Positions 47,399 to 58,817 of a stretch of 64,000 nt of DNA are shown here, piece by piece. The notes under the pieces were generated by a model. It searched no databases and was not told the DNA's origin. It was given only the letters and a program-made list of their open reading frames with translations. The position numbers and the translations under genes were made by a program. The first letter of the stretch is position 1, and each line of letters begins with the position of its first letter. This DNA is from Gnetum montanum (lineage: Eukaryota; Streptophyta; Gnetopsida; Gnetales; Gnetaceae): NCBI GenBank assembly GCA_015680685.1, contig MNCI01012629.1, forward strand, positions 4,148 to 68,147, read 5' to 3'.

Positions 47399-47416
47399 TG
47401 GAACCATTGCCAAAGA
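47399..47416 (+). other. Primer-binding site for tRNA-Asp (decayed)
   Basis: TGGAACCATTGCCAAAGA matches the tRNA-Asp complement at 12 of 18 positions; five of the six changes are G to A. The position, directly after the LTR, and the better-kept copy at 26397 support the assignment. Confidence 0.7.
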
Positions 47417-47552
47417 CTCTGTTTGTTTGAAATGTGCACTATTTAGGCATAGTGAAAATTATTCACATCATTGGACAAACCCTAAGGTCAAAAATCATTT
47501 TAAAAATAAATATAATAATTTAAGCACACTGATAACTTATTCTAATTGTAGA

Positions 47553-49345
47553 ATGTCTTCTTCTCACAAGCATAATGATATTAAACCACCAGTGCCTCAA
47601 GAATGTAGGGTGGTATATACTCATCCAGATGAGTATGTACCTAACTTCACCTTCATCCTACATCAGGATGAACAACTATGGTGGAAAGATATGGAGGACA
47701 ACATTCTAATGCCTCCTAATCGATCTGTGCTCAGGATGCTACTCCAAACCCCTAGGAGGTTAGGCATCCAAGATCTTCAAGAAGAGTATGTTGTGCATGA
47801 CCATGACTACCAAGACTACCATCCCACTAAAACACAACGTAGGAGAGATCAACAATAAGAGAAGCACTATGAGGCTTTGAAGGGGAAATGGTTCACCAAT
47901 CCCTTATTCTTGCTAAACCAAAATAATAATTAGGATCCTTCCTCTGGGGGTTCTCAACATGAATATTCTCCACCCCTTGATATTGGTGATGGGGGCTTGA
48001 ACTTGAAGCTGCAATCCACTATCAACAATCTAGGTTTAGGCAAAAGTGGGAGTTAAAGTAGGGGCTTAGGCAAGCATCAAAATGATAATAAAGTTTATAA
48101 ATGTGATCATGACAAGTGTAGATAAGGTAAAAACACCATGATGGTGGAAGTCCTCCTCCCTCTTTGTCCTCTTTATCTGCATCTTCTTCTTCCTCTTCTA
48201 GTTTTAACAGATGCTGTAGAATGGACAATAATGATCAAGGTAAACAACAAGACAACAATGATAATCACAAGGATCATCATGAATGAAGAACTAGTAGAGG
48301 ACATCATAGGCATCATCAAAATAATGATGATGATGAGCCTTTTCTAGCAACTCAAAGTATGCTAAATATCACAAAGACAGTGAAAATTCAAACTAGGCAT
48401 GTAAAAGATAGTTAGATCAAGTGACTTGACATGAACAATATCCCCAAATTTGAGGGGGGATATAACTCTGGTTCACAAATACATCTTCAAGCCTTTCAAG
48501 ATGCCTATTCCTTACAAAATATTGAAAATGATTAGTAGAAATTAAAGCTATTCCCCATAACACTCATCAAGGAATCGAAAGCTAGTATTGATCCTTGGAG
48601 CCAAAATCTATTTGTAGGTGGAGTACAATGTTAGATCTATTCAATGATAAATACAAGATGTACTCCCGAATGTCTAATTTGAGAAGGTAGATCTAAGGAT
48701 GGAAGCAAGGAACACATGAAACCGTGGACGTTGCCATGGGCAGATACTATTCTCTCATACACCGATTCCCTAGCCATGATTATTCTCAACAAGAACAACT
48801 TCTCCACATCATAGATGAACTTAGATCAGAAATGAGAAGAACTCCTTAAGTTTATGCCCAAGGGAGACTATCAAAACTTAGAGCCCATTAGATACAAAGG
48901 CTAATAAAGTAGGTAGCAAAAGAAGTAGGAGAGCTAAGAAAATGAAAAAGTGCTAAGGAATATAACAAGGAACCTTCCATTAGAAACAGGAAGATCCAAT
49001 TTTCCCACAATGAGAAGGAGTCACCACTTAATGAGGTGGTGAACTGAAAAATCTTACCAATCTGAAAATCTATCTCCAATATATTGACCAAGTTTGATAA
49101 ATTATGGGACTCCTTAGACAAAAAAATTTCAAACTGCTATAAAAATCATGAAAGAATCAAGAGAGCAAAGTAATGACCATAACGATAAGAGGCAAAAAGA
49201 AGATGCATGTTCCTACCAAATGGATAACGAAAAAGTTGTTGCAATAGAAGAAGTTGTGGAGATAGAATTAGATGATGATGGTGGGTGTGACATCTACCAA
49301 TACAAACATCCTAAAGGATGTTGCCCTGTCATGTCACACTTGTAG
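47553..49345 (+). pseudogene. Element III gag, decayed
   Basis: It starts at ATG 47553 (MSSSHKHNDIKPPVPQE). The N-terminal block to 47858 is clean: VVYTHPDEYVPNFTFILHQDEQLWWKDMEDN, then YVVHDHDYQDYHP. A Ser/His/Asp/Asn-rich linker (48090-48330) precedes the capsid-like core (NIPKFEGGYNSGSQIHLQAFQDAYSLQNIE, 48434; WSTMLDLFNDKYK-like, about 48620). A charged helical region follows. The knuckle variant reads CDIYQYKHPKGC (49287-49322), with its second Cys mutated to Tyr. Frameshifts occur between the N-terminal block and the core. Confidence 0.75.
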
Positions 49346-49887
49346 GAGTCTAGGATATATGCACTGAATCCTCGACTGGTAACAAGGCAAGCACCCAAAA
49401 AATTACCTTACCCTTAAGGCAATCTAAGGTAGTTCCACTAGCAACAATAAGCTTATTATCCAAGTGGATCTCCACCATAATTGTATGAGTAGTACCAACA
49501 ATGGCAACACCCATAGTCATGAAGGATGCCACCACTAAGGTAACAGTACCCTTATAGGCATCCAAATCCATGTGGATACAATGTTCAACCATCGATGTCT
49601 CCACCTAACTCTTCTAGTCACACTTATTTTTAGCACCATTACTACCCTCTTCTAGTCACTCTTCTAGAGTATCATAGAACTTATTCTCCATCTACTAGAG
49701 GGAAAAACCTATATCCATATCATCCTTCTCATCCTTTAGCACATGCTCCTCCACCGTTAACCCAATTACCTCCTACTCCATCTATGCAAGGCAAAATTCC
49801 ACCACAACTGTAACAACATAACACTACTAGGGTTGTCAACTTACATTTGACTTTCTAATTGAATGGTTTGGAACCCATATCCTAAAA

Positions 49888-50406
49888 ATGACCATTTTTC
49901 AATCCAATAGTCCTCAAAATTCCTCATATACTAATGCAGCTAGCCACCCTGTCTCTCCATCATCCTCTACATTAAGTCCTTTCAAGAGCCCTTCAAATCA
50001 AACACCTCCTAAGATCCGCACTATCATGTTAGACCACATTGTATCTAATTGGATCAAGGCTGGCAACCTTCCTAAGAAAATATCTAACCCTAGAAGTCCT
50101 CACATCTACTTGCAAATCATTGGACATGAGCCATGTAAGGCCCTTATTGATTCAAGTTCTAGTATCAATCTAATTTTCCATGACATGTACAAAGCATGGA
50201 ACTTGCCACCTCTCAAGAAGAGCAATATCTATCTAGAATTAGCAAACCAGTCAATCACTATTCCTTTAAGACTTGTGGAGGACATTGTGACCACTATTTG
50301 TAAGTGGTCCTATCCTATTGATTTTCTAGTGATCAATGTCAAAAACTACAAGGGATACTTCCCAACTATTATGGGAAGTGCATGGTTGAGCATTGTTGAT
50401 GCATAA
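49888..50406 (+). pseudogene. Element III aspartic protease (DSS active site)
   Basis: A 172-codon open frame includes a Ser/Pro/Asn-rich leader, a helical segment (IMLDHIVSNWIKAGNLPKK) and the retropepsin-like domain from about residue 76. It reads HIYLQIIGHEPCKALIDSSSS, with D-S-S at 50149-50157 in place of D-S-G, then INLIFHDMYKAWNLPPL, SNIYLELANQSITI and KWSYPIDFLVI, ending IMGSAWLSIVDA. The same Gly to Ser change is in Element II. The change lies in a CAG (CHG) context, so either shared descent or repeated methylation decay could explain it. Confidence 0.8.
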
Positions 50407-50769
50407 ATGAGCATTAAAGATCTCTCCTTGGAAATTTCCAAGGAGAATGAATTTGGAAAGAGAAAGAAGAAGAGAGTTCCATGCATCGTGTACAGCGATA
50501 CCAAGTGCAACTATGTGTAGAAACTCTAGTCTATTAAGAGCACATTCATCAAAGCATGTAGACTATGTGCAAATGAATCTAAACTTAAAAAGTTCCTTTA
50601 TGAAGTAGCCACAAAATAAGAGGGCACCTAGTGGCTGACAACTAATCTTGAAAGCAGCACACTTTGCATCGAACCTGCTGAGAGCCTAACATGTGTGCAT
50701 GTTGAAGGCATGGATAAACTAGGGCAAGTTCATCACCAACTCTCTAATGATGCAAATGATGATACCAAT

Positions 50770-52340
50770 TGTGGAGAGTTGGAAATCCCTAAAAATTATA
50801 AACAAGAGCCCTTAGAGTTTAAAACTCTACCTACCGGCATGGAGTATGCATTTTTGACAAATGGCAAGCTAATAACCATCAATGCTAATCTTCATCCTAA
50901 ACAAAAATAGATGTTGTTGAAAGTGGTCAAAAAATGGCCAATAGCCTTTGCTTGGTCATATCTTAAACTCATAGGGATTGATCCTAGGATATGACAACAT
51001 TGTATCTACACTGATCTAGCAATAAAGGGAAAGAGCACATCATAGCAGTAGTTGAACCCAAATTGAAGTAGATCATCAAAGAGGAAATCAAAAAACTCCT
51101 CAAGATAAGGTTTATCTATCCCATTGCAAATAGTGAGTGGGTTAGTCCACACATGATTGTGGCAAAGAGAGGTGGCAAGTGGCAAGTCTACATCAACTTC
51201 TGTCTATTGAATATGGATACATTCAAAAATCCCTTTTCATTACCATTTGTCAATCAAATATTAGACACTATATCTAGGCATTACTATTACAATTTTCTAG
51301 ATGGTTATAGTGGCTATAACCAAATCCAAATCGCACTAGAGGATCAAGCCAAAATAATATTCATGAATCATTGGGGGACTTTTGCATATCAAAAGATGCC
51401 TTTGGTTTATGCAATGCTCCTACAACATTCCAACGCTTAGTCCTAAGTAGTTTTCAGCAACAAATTGGTTGCGAGATGGAAGTTTTCATGGATCACTTCT
51501 CCACCTATGGCACCACATTTGGGAAAACCTTAAATTACCTTAAGTAAGTGCTTAAAAGATTTGTGGAGATGAATCTTTTACTCAATTGGTACAAGAGCCA
51601 TCTAATGGCCTAGAAGGCCATTATATTAGGGTGCAAGCAAGGATTGAGGTGGACCTTGAAAAGATAAGAGTCATCCAAAAAATAACTCACCAACCAAAAA
51701 TCATTAAAGATGTTTGGTCATTCCTCGGACACACTAGCTACTATCAACGAGTCATAGAGAATTTCTCTAAGATTACAAAACTAGTGGTCTAGCTTACAAA
51801 GAAAGATGTTCCATTAATCTGAACCAAGGAATTCAAAAATACATTCTAGAGCCTCAATTAGAAGCTCATAGAGACTCTAATTCTCCAAGCACCTAACTAG
51901 TCCAAACTATTTCATATCATGATATATGCATCAAATTATGCCTTGGGAGTCATGCTTACACAGTTGGATGATACGAACCATCCATATTACATCCACTACA
52001 TAAGTCAAAGCATTGTGGGTGCACAGTTGAATTACACCTCAATGGAGAAAGAACTAATGGTAGTGGTGTACACTCTAGAAAAGTTCAAGCACTATGTGCT
52101 TGAATACAAAGTGTTTGTGCACATTGACCATAGTTCCATTCACTTCCTCATGAACAAGCGAACAGTGAGCCCCCATGTCATATAGTGGTTAGTAATCTTG
52201 CAGGAGTTTGATCTTACAATGATACATAGAAAGGGGACTGAGAATATGGTCGCTAATCACTTGTCTCAATTATGATGGGATAACAAAGAGGAGGAAAGCT
52301 AGCTCTCTGACCAATTTCCTAATAAACTTCTTTTTATATG
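50770..52340 (+). pseudogene. Element III RT and RNase H, decayed
   Basis: The connector (LEIPKNYKQEPLEFKTLPTGMEYAFL, 50780) is followed by RT blocks: EPKLKxIIKEEIKKLLK (51052), WVSPHMIVAKRGGKWQVYINF, FVNQILDTI, FLDGYSGYNQIQIALEDQAK and WGTFAYQKMPLVY. The catalytic loop reads FMDHFS (MDH at 51488-51496), with the second Asp replaced by His. RNase H is the clean frame 51919-52185: YASNYALGVMLTQLDD, MEKELMVVVYTLEKFKHYVLEYKV and VHIDHSSIHFLMNK. It ends near 52340 after MIHRKGTENMVANHLSQL. Confidence 0.85.
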
Positions 52341-52399
52341 AGCAATAAATGAACAAATGCTTGATGAACCAAAATGGAATGATGGCATTCTCACTTATC

Positions 52400-53640
52400 T
52401 TCTCACTCAAGAGATGCCATAAAATCTAGACTACATGAAGAAACAACAATTTCTTCATCAGGTCAAATGCTTCATGGAAATCAACTGATACCTTTATAAG
52501 GTATGCACTAATGGCCTAGTTCATTGGTCTATAGCTAATGTTAATCAATTGTGTGTTCTCCAAGATGCTCATGAGGGTCCTTGTGGGGACCACTATGCTA
52601 GGAGACACACAACCATTAAGATCTTGATGGTAGGGTATTATTGGCCAACCATCTTCAAGGACATCCACTAATTTCTCCATTCTTATAAATGCTATCAATG
52701 AGATGATGGAATGATTACACAAATGGAGGGACCTTAACAATGGATTCAACCACTGAAGTCCTTTGACATATGGGACATTGATTTCATGAATCCCATCACA
52801 CCCATGTCAAATAAAAATGCATATATAATCATCATCATTGATTACTGTACAAAATGGGTAGAAGCAGTAGCCATCATTAACTATACATCATTCACTACTA
52901 TGCAATTTGTACAACAAAATGTTATAAAAAAGTTTGGAGTGCCACATGCACTAACCTCTGACAATGGAACCCACTTCACAAGCTCATGCAATGCTTGGGG
53001 GTTGAACATAAATTAATAACATTCTATCACCCCCAAGCCAATGGTCAACTAGAGGTTACTAACTTGGAGATAACAAAGATCTTAACAAGAACTATTAACA
53101 AACATATAAGGGACTGGAGCACAAAACTCAATGATGCCCTCTACACCTATCGCTTAACACGAAAACTCCCTATATGCTACTCTCCCTATGAGATGGTATA
53201 CAAGAAACTACCAACACTTACTATTCAATTCAAGCTCCATACACTTTTAACATCATGTGACCTAGATCTTGACCTAAGTCTAAAACAAAGAAAATGATTG
53301 ATCAACCTTAACATGCTAAATGAAAATTGATTAGTGGCCCTATCTTGGAATGAACTGCACAAGGAATACAACAAAAAGCATCATGACCTTAGAATACATA
53401 AAGTAAAATTTCAACTAGGAGATAAGGTTCTCTACTAAAAGCCTGCACATGCACCTCAATGAACTAAGTTCTAGACATTGTGGAAAGGGCTTTACATCAT
53501 TTACAAAACCTTTCCTTCTAGGGCCATGTTGATCTACAAACTTAAGAACCCGAACAAAAGGTATTTGATCAACACGCAACAAGTCAAACCTTTCTATGAA
53601 CCCATGCAAGCTAATGGAAGAAATGCCTCAAAAAATGGAC
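52400..53640 (+). pseudogene. Element III integrase, decayed
   Basis: The HHCC region (HEGPCGDHYARRH at about 52569, then CYQ near 52690) leads to FDIWDIDFMNPITPMSN (52761), DYCTKWVEAVAII (52841), TSDNGTHFTS (52957) and the GQLEVTN block (53044) containing the third acidic residue. The C-terminal region has RDWSTKLNDALYTYR, YSPYEMVYKKLPT and LGDKVLY. The core Asp, Asp and Glu are recognisable. There is no chromodomain. Pol ends near 53640, about 40 bp before the conserved purine tract TGGGGGAGAT. Confidence 0.85.
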
Positions 53641-55200
53641 AACCATGATCAATTTTTCAGATCTCCTACTTACAACATAGTCATGGGGGAGATTCTCATC
53701 CATGCTAACCATTATAGTGCCTCCTCAGTTTTTCATCTTTTTCATTCTCACATTTTTTGTTTTACACTTTGTTATTTTTTAAAATTTTTATTTTACAACA
53801 TCATTAGTACATTTTATCTTTCTTGAATATTTTATAATTTCTTTTATATTTTTTCTTATTTTGGTGTAAGTTTTTTCTCGTCTTCTAATAAAAAGTGCTT
53901 TATTACCAATAGGACACAATGGTGATGTTGTTGTTTTCTAATGGTGATTTGTAATTAACATTTTTGATTGCTAATGTCTAGTTTCTATTCTTAAATTTTG
54001 ATAACTAATAACTAAGACTAGTTTCTATTTTCATGAAATAAGTAGTGAGTCCACGTCATCCACCCATCCACAAACTTTCTGGTTTTCCTTGCTTTGTGAA
54101 TATGAGATCCTTTTTTCATTAATAAAAATTTAATGAACTTGTGACCTTGGTAGTTTTCAAGCTTGGAAAAGATTCAAAGGTTTAAAATGGGTGTCCCTAC
54201 GAGGGGATTCAATACTCTTTGTATCTCTCTATCATCTTTAGTGCAAGTGTGTTTTTCATGGATTTCTTACTATTTCATTTGAACCAATAACAAGAAGTTG
54301 AATAAGTTTTTGCATGGTGTGGTTTTCATCTGAGAGAGAGAGAGAGAGAGAGAAGAGACCAAACAAAAACAAAATTAAAATAAAAAAATAATATAATAAA
54401 AAAATGATGAGAATTCAAAGCACACCCCTTACACAAAATAAACGGGCAACAAGCACTGGTTATGGGACTAGAAAAACATCTCACCCATGCCTAAAGGCTT
54501 CCTCTAACTAAGGCCCTTTCTCACTTCTTGCTTCTCTTCTCTTCTTCAATAAAGAATGGTGGTTGTCCATGGAAGCATTCTTATGTCTCAAGGGGATGGA
54601 CTAGTCCTAGAGCAGTGATGCGAAGTTACTGAAAGCTATTGATTTTAGTCTAGACTAGGTTTGGACTTTATTGGTTCATTTAACTACAAAACTCATAAGG
54701 GACTTCATGTGACCATGATTGGAACATCCATTCCATTCTCTATAACATCCATCAATGCTCTCTATAACTCACCTCACTACCAATTTTCATGTTTTTGTTT
54801 CATGTCATAGTTTGATGTGTTGAAATTCTTAGGTAGATTCTTTGGGTTTTGTCCTTAACTTTTCATAACCATTAATCAACTATCGGACCCATGAACTCCT
54901 TAGTTGAGGTTATGCAAGGGAAAAAAGGTTGTGTGCTGCTATGGGAAGAACCCACTTGCATATCTCATGGTTTGGTTAGTTAAGTTCCTTACCCTTAGAC
55001 ATTACTGCAATCAATATCTTTTGTGCACCCCATTGTGCATCCAACTATGTGCTCCTTAAGGCATTTTTCTTCATAAAATCTTATTCTTAAATCATTTCTC
55101 AATTTTCTGAATTTTCAAACCCCATTCTAATATTTTAATCATGTTCTTGTCTGTTCAAACTTCCATTTGACCCAAATTTTACTCAAAAAATCATTGTTTT
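53641..55200 (+). other. Element III spacer between pol and ORF3
   Basis: It begins with a GGGGGAGAT purine tract (about 53684-53694). It is T-rich, with landmarks shared by Elements I, II and IV: 'gtgagtccacgtcatccaccca' 54044, 'tgcatggtgtggttttcatc' 54311, 'aaagcacacccctta' 54417 and 'gaagaacccacttgcatatc' 54943. An (AG)n microsatellite lies at about 54333-54355. No coding domain is seen. Confidence 0.7.
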
Positions 55201-55218
55201 TCATTACTTTTAACAAAG

Positions 55219-55282
55219 TCAATGGTGGTCAACAGCCACATCAACTAGGCCTAGTCAACATAGCCCAAAAGTTCTATAAATA
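55219..55282 (+). promoter_or_regulatory. Putative internal promoter of ORF3, U3-like (Element III)
   Basis: GGTCAACAGCCACATCAAC is followed by TAGGCC, TAGTCAACATAG and then TATAAATACC (55275-55284). The words and their distance to TATA resemble the U3 of this element's LTRs (ATCAACTAGGCC and CATCAACATAG before TATAAATACGC at 58912). The ORF3 ATG is about 450 bp downstream (55727). Element IV has a comparable site at 24760-24804. It could be a relic of an internal LTR. Confidence 0.45.
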
Positions 55283-55726
55283 CCACCCAACACTTTGAAT
55301 TTTTTTTATCATTTGCTTCAAAACAAAAGGGGCGTTTTTGCAATTTTTTAGAGCCCAAAACCTTCCAAAGCCAAAACATTTCATACCATTTGTCCAAATC
55401 ACTCCATTCTTCAATCTTATAGCTACTAGAGGTAAGCTCTTAGTCATGGAGGCCACAAACCTTAAGATTTCGGACAAAAAAAATTTCAAAATTTTTCTAA
55501 CTCCCCCAAAAGGGTTAATGAATAAAATAATGTTAAACCATTAATTTTTGAGAGTTTAACCCTTCCAATAAACTTCAATAAACCTAGAAGTATTTATTAA
55601 GATTAAAATAATCAACCAGGTCATGATCACAACTTAGCCAAGTGTAACTATCCCAAGATACAAGGTATTCCCAATGTTTCAAAGTTCCACATTAAGTGCT
55701 AATCCTTAGTCATGTTATGATTACAA

Positions 55727-58585
55727 ATGGCACCTAGACCAAAATGCCCACAGGAAGGAGGACCATCATAATCAAAGGACAAACGATCTAGAACTAGAAG
55801 GGGCCAAGAAGAACACGCTTAGGAGTAGGCAGTAGAAACTCATGCAACAAGACCTCTTTAAGAGAAACCTGAAGTGGAATTTGTTTGATAAATTCTCAAA
55901 GAAGAGGCTACAACTAAACAATCCTAAAGAGGAGAGGCACCAGGGCCCATACCAAGACTTAAGGTCATACTGACATAAGCTTACCTAAATACAATCAAGC
56001 CTCATGATGTTCAATGCTCTGTTCTCCAAGAACTAAACTTTGAACCATTCTTGGAACATGCTCCACCAAAAGTCAAAACACAATTACAAAGCTCTCCCAT
56101 GTGGTTAATCATCACTACCAGTGGGGAGTGGTACATGGGAGAGACATATCTCTTTTAGAATAGCAAAAAGGTAAGAGTCGTTGTGAGAATTAAGGATATT
56201 TAGGTGTCTTACTTAGCAAAAGCTATTGCACAGGCTCTTGGTCTACCTAATTCTGGCACACATCTAGCAGAAATCTTAATGCAAGTAGACCCTAAGGAAA
56301 AAAGGAAGTGGACCCAATAGTGTTATGGGGTTGACTGTAAGGAGTTTGGTGCACTTACACCAGTGAAGCATATATACTTCAAGATATCAGCCTATCACCT
56401 CAATCTAACAGTGAGGTCCAACAAGGTGATAGCCTTCTCCACCCATGCTTATGCCACTCTAAGTAAAAGATTCCCTATTAACCTTCCATAGTTAATCTAT
56501 TTGGAGATACAGAAGAATTTCAAGAAAAATGAACATGGAAGGAAAACTCTATCATTTCCATGCCTTATCAGAAAACTCTTTAAAAGAGCAAGGATAGTCT
56601 GCTACACCAATGATATGATGAGGCATACTCCCATCACCTCTTAGTCTAAGATGATGAAGGATAAGACCCCTACCATATTAAAAGAAGAGAAGAAGCCACA
56701 ACCTCCGCCACCCATTCAAGAAACAACACCAAATGCATGCACAGCCATGGAGTGCTTGCATGAAATCTAAGAATAGCTCTTGCATGAGTGGGAGAAGCAA
56801 GTAGGAACAAGTGGTGGGCATCCATCTATGTACCATCTTGTAATGAGTCACCTCAATGAAGTGGCTTGAATGATCAACCATATGGAGGGAGGTGTACCAA
56901 TATTCTTAGCCCAAAGAACGTAGTTTCCCACAAGGCCAAATCCTAGTGCTTGAAGTGATGGTGTCTTTCTTGCAATAACAGTAATTTCAAAAAATCTCTA
57001 GGAATGTCACTACCTTTTTGGTGTGCTTGGAGGAGAGCAAAGAGAAAACTATATTAGAGATGCAGCACCAAGGGCAAGAGACAATAGCAAAAGTGGTTGC
57101 TGATAAAATTGCTAAAGCTTTGAACTCACCTATGACACCTATACTAGATGTTTCTATACTCAAAGATGTATAGATGTCTATAGGAACTATCAGCGAAAGA
57201 CTAAGTGTAGCCTAGCATGAAGAGTTTCTGGACCGACTAATGGAAACTAGGCAACTGATTCTAGATATCTTTAATACTCTAGAAAATATCATCACAACCC
57301 AGTCAAAGTTGCTTGAAGCAAAGGGTAAGTGCATCATTTTAGAAGGGTAAATCAAAATGACTCAAGCATGAAACTAACATTTGGCTGCGAAAGTTGCTAA
57401 ATTAAGAGCCCATCTTGCTAATCCCACACTCCTCAACCCTACATTGAAAAGAGATGAAGCTTTTCAACAACTTCAAGATAACTCAAATAAGTTAAGGTAG
57501 GGATGATGACAGCCATCTTTTACAAGTCCATGATTAAGGCCAAAACATATTCAATTCAAAAGGACTTGATCCAGATGGGCCAAGAGAATCAGATACTGAC
57601 CATAGAAAATCATCGCTTGCAAAATGTTGATATGCAAAAACAACAAATGCAAGAATTCATCCATCAATGGTAGGAGCAGCTAGCCAAAGTGAACATTGAG
57701 CATAGGACATTGGTAGAAGAGAATAGAAATATCTCTGTGGAGGGAGTCCATGCCTTATGCCAAAAATCTATGATCAAGATTACCTATAGGAAGAATGAGG
57801 CTCTAAAATTTGAGAGAGTCAAGAATCACTACAGAGATCAAGTTGGCCTACAAAAAGAAGTAAACAAAAGAGACATCCAGATGGCTTAAGCAAAAGTTAA
57901 TGAGACCCTCTAGCAACTCCAATAGGAAAAAGAAATATGGCAACCTATCATTGATGGGATAGATGCCTACAACAAAGTGGAGATCCACATGAAGGAGTTG
58001 CAAATAGAAGAGATGACTAAATACATGGAGCTTGCCAATCTCAGATATGCAAACTTGGCAATGCTATCTACCGGATGACCATAGTCAAAGTTAGAAAAAT
58101 AGGTGGCTAGCTTGCACTTGCTATATGAGGCAAAGTTCAAGCACCACAAGGAGACCAAGCAAAAGCTTGAGACTACAAACACTGAACTCAAAGTTTTCAG
58201 CGCAAGATTCACCGATCAAAGATCAATCACTAAGAACCTAGCTAAAAGAATAAATGATTACTATGAGCTACAGAATGCAATCAAGGCATTCGACATTAAA
58301 TGTAAACAATTTGCTATCTAGTTTGTTAATGTCAAGGAGCTATTCCCAACAATGCCCTATCCTGGGGATGTGCCCATTCCAGCCCACATTGGTGAAGCTA
58401 CATGGACTATGCAAAATCCTAGAAGTAAGGAGGATAAGATGAAAGCATTATTGGATACTTTCCATCTTCCACCAGAATTTGCAGCAGCAACAAGATAGTC
58501 AAAACAACCTCAACCACTATGTGTGTTTGAAGTAGGAGAAGGTCCCTCAAAACCTCAAGAGTCTCCATTACCTAGGATCATTTAA
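55727..58585 (+). pseudogene. Element III ORF3: novel coiled-coil protein in env position
   Basis: About 952 codons from ATG 55727 to TAA 58583-58585; the start is conserved with 25244. The N-terminal 70 residues are basic and low complexity. Residues about 95-270 form a globular region (WLIITTSGEWYMGETYLF, AQALGLPNSG, FGALTPVKHIYFKISAYHLNLTV, FPINLP) whose layout recalls the 'plant mobile/putative plant transposon' domains; this is a tentative resemblance only. After a Pro/Gln linker, residues about 430-850 are heptad-rich (IQKDLIQMGQENQILTIENH, VDMQKQQMQEFIHQ), ending in IPAHIGEATWTM, KMKALLDTFHLPPE and a Pro-rich tail. No signal peptide, membrane segment or enzyme motif is visible. Stops interrupt it (mostly Gln/Trp to TAG/TGA), with frameshifts around 57000-57500. 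Related copies occur in Elements IV and V. Confidence 0.75.
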
Positions 58586-58804
58586 ACTTATCCATTATCT
58601 TCACATCATCAAAGGAGAATGTGTTTGTTAAATTTTATTCTAGTGTTCAATTTTGTAGTCCTAAACACTAGAAGATTTTGTAATGATTATATTCTCGTAC
58701 ACTTGAGCACTTAGTGTTTGTTTATGTTCATCATATGTCTATCATTAGTCAATAATTCTATACCTTTTAAAATTTATAAAGAGCTTGAGGATGAAGTTTC
58801 ATTT

Positions 58805-58817
58805 AATCGTGGAGGTA
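58805..58817 (+). other. Polypurine tract of Element III
   Basis: AATCGTGGAGGTA ends at the base before the 3' LTR. Equivalent tracts lie at 34631-34642, 39819-39831 and, on the minus strand, 63056-63068. All are preceded by a similar 'cttgaggatgaagtttcatt'-like block. Confidence 0.75.

Noticed and set aside
55727-58585. ORF3 as an ordinary host gene captured once
   Set aside because: It recurs in Elements IV and V at the same position relative to the polypurine tract and LTR. It is therefore a family component, although its ultimate origin could still be a host gene.
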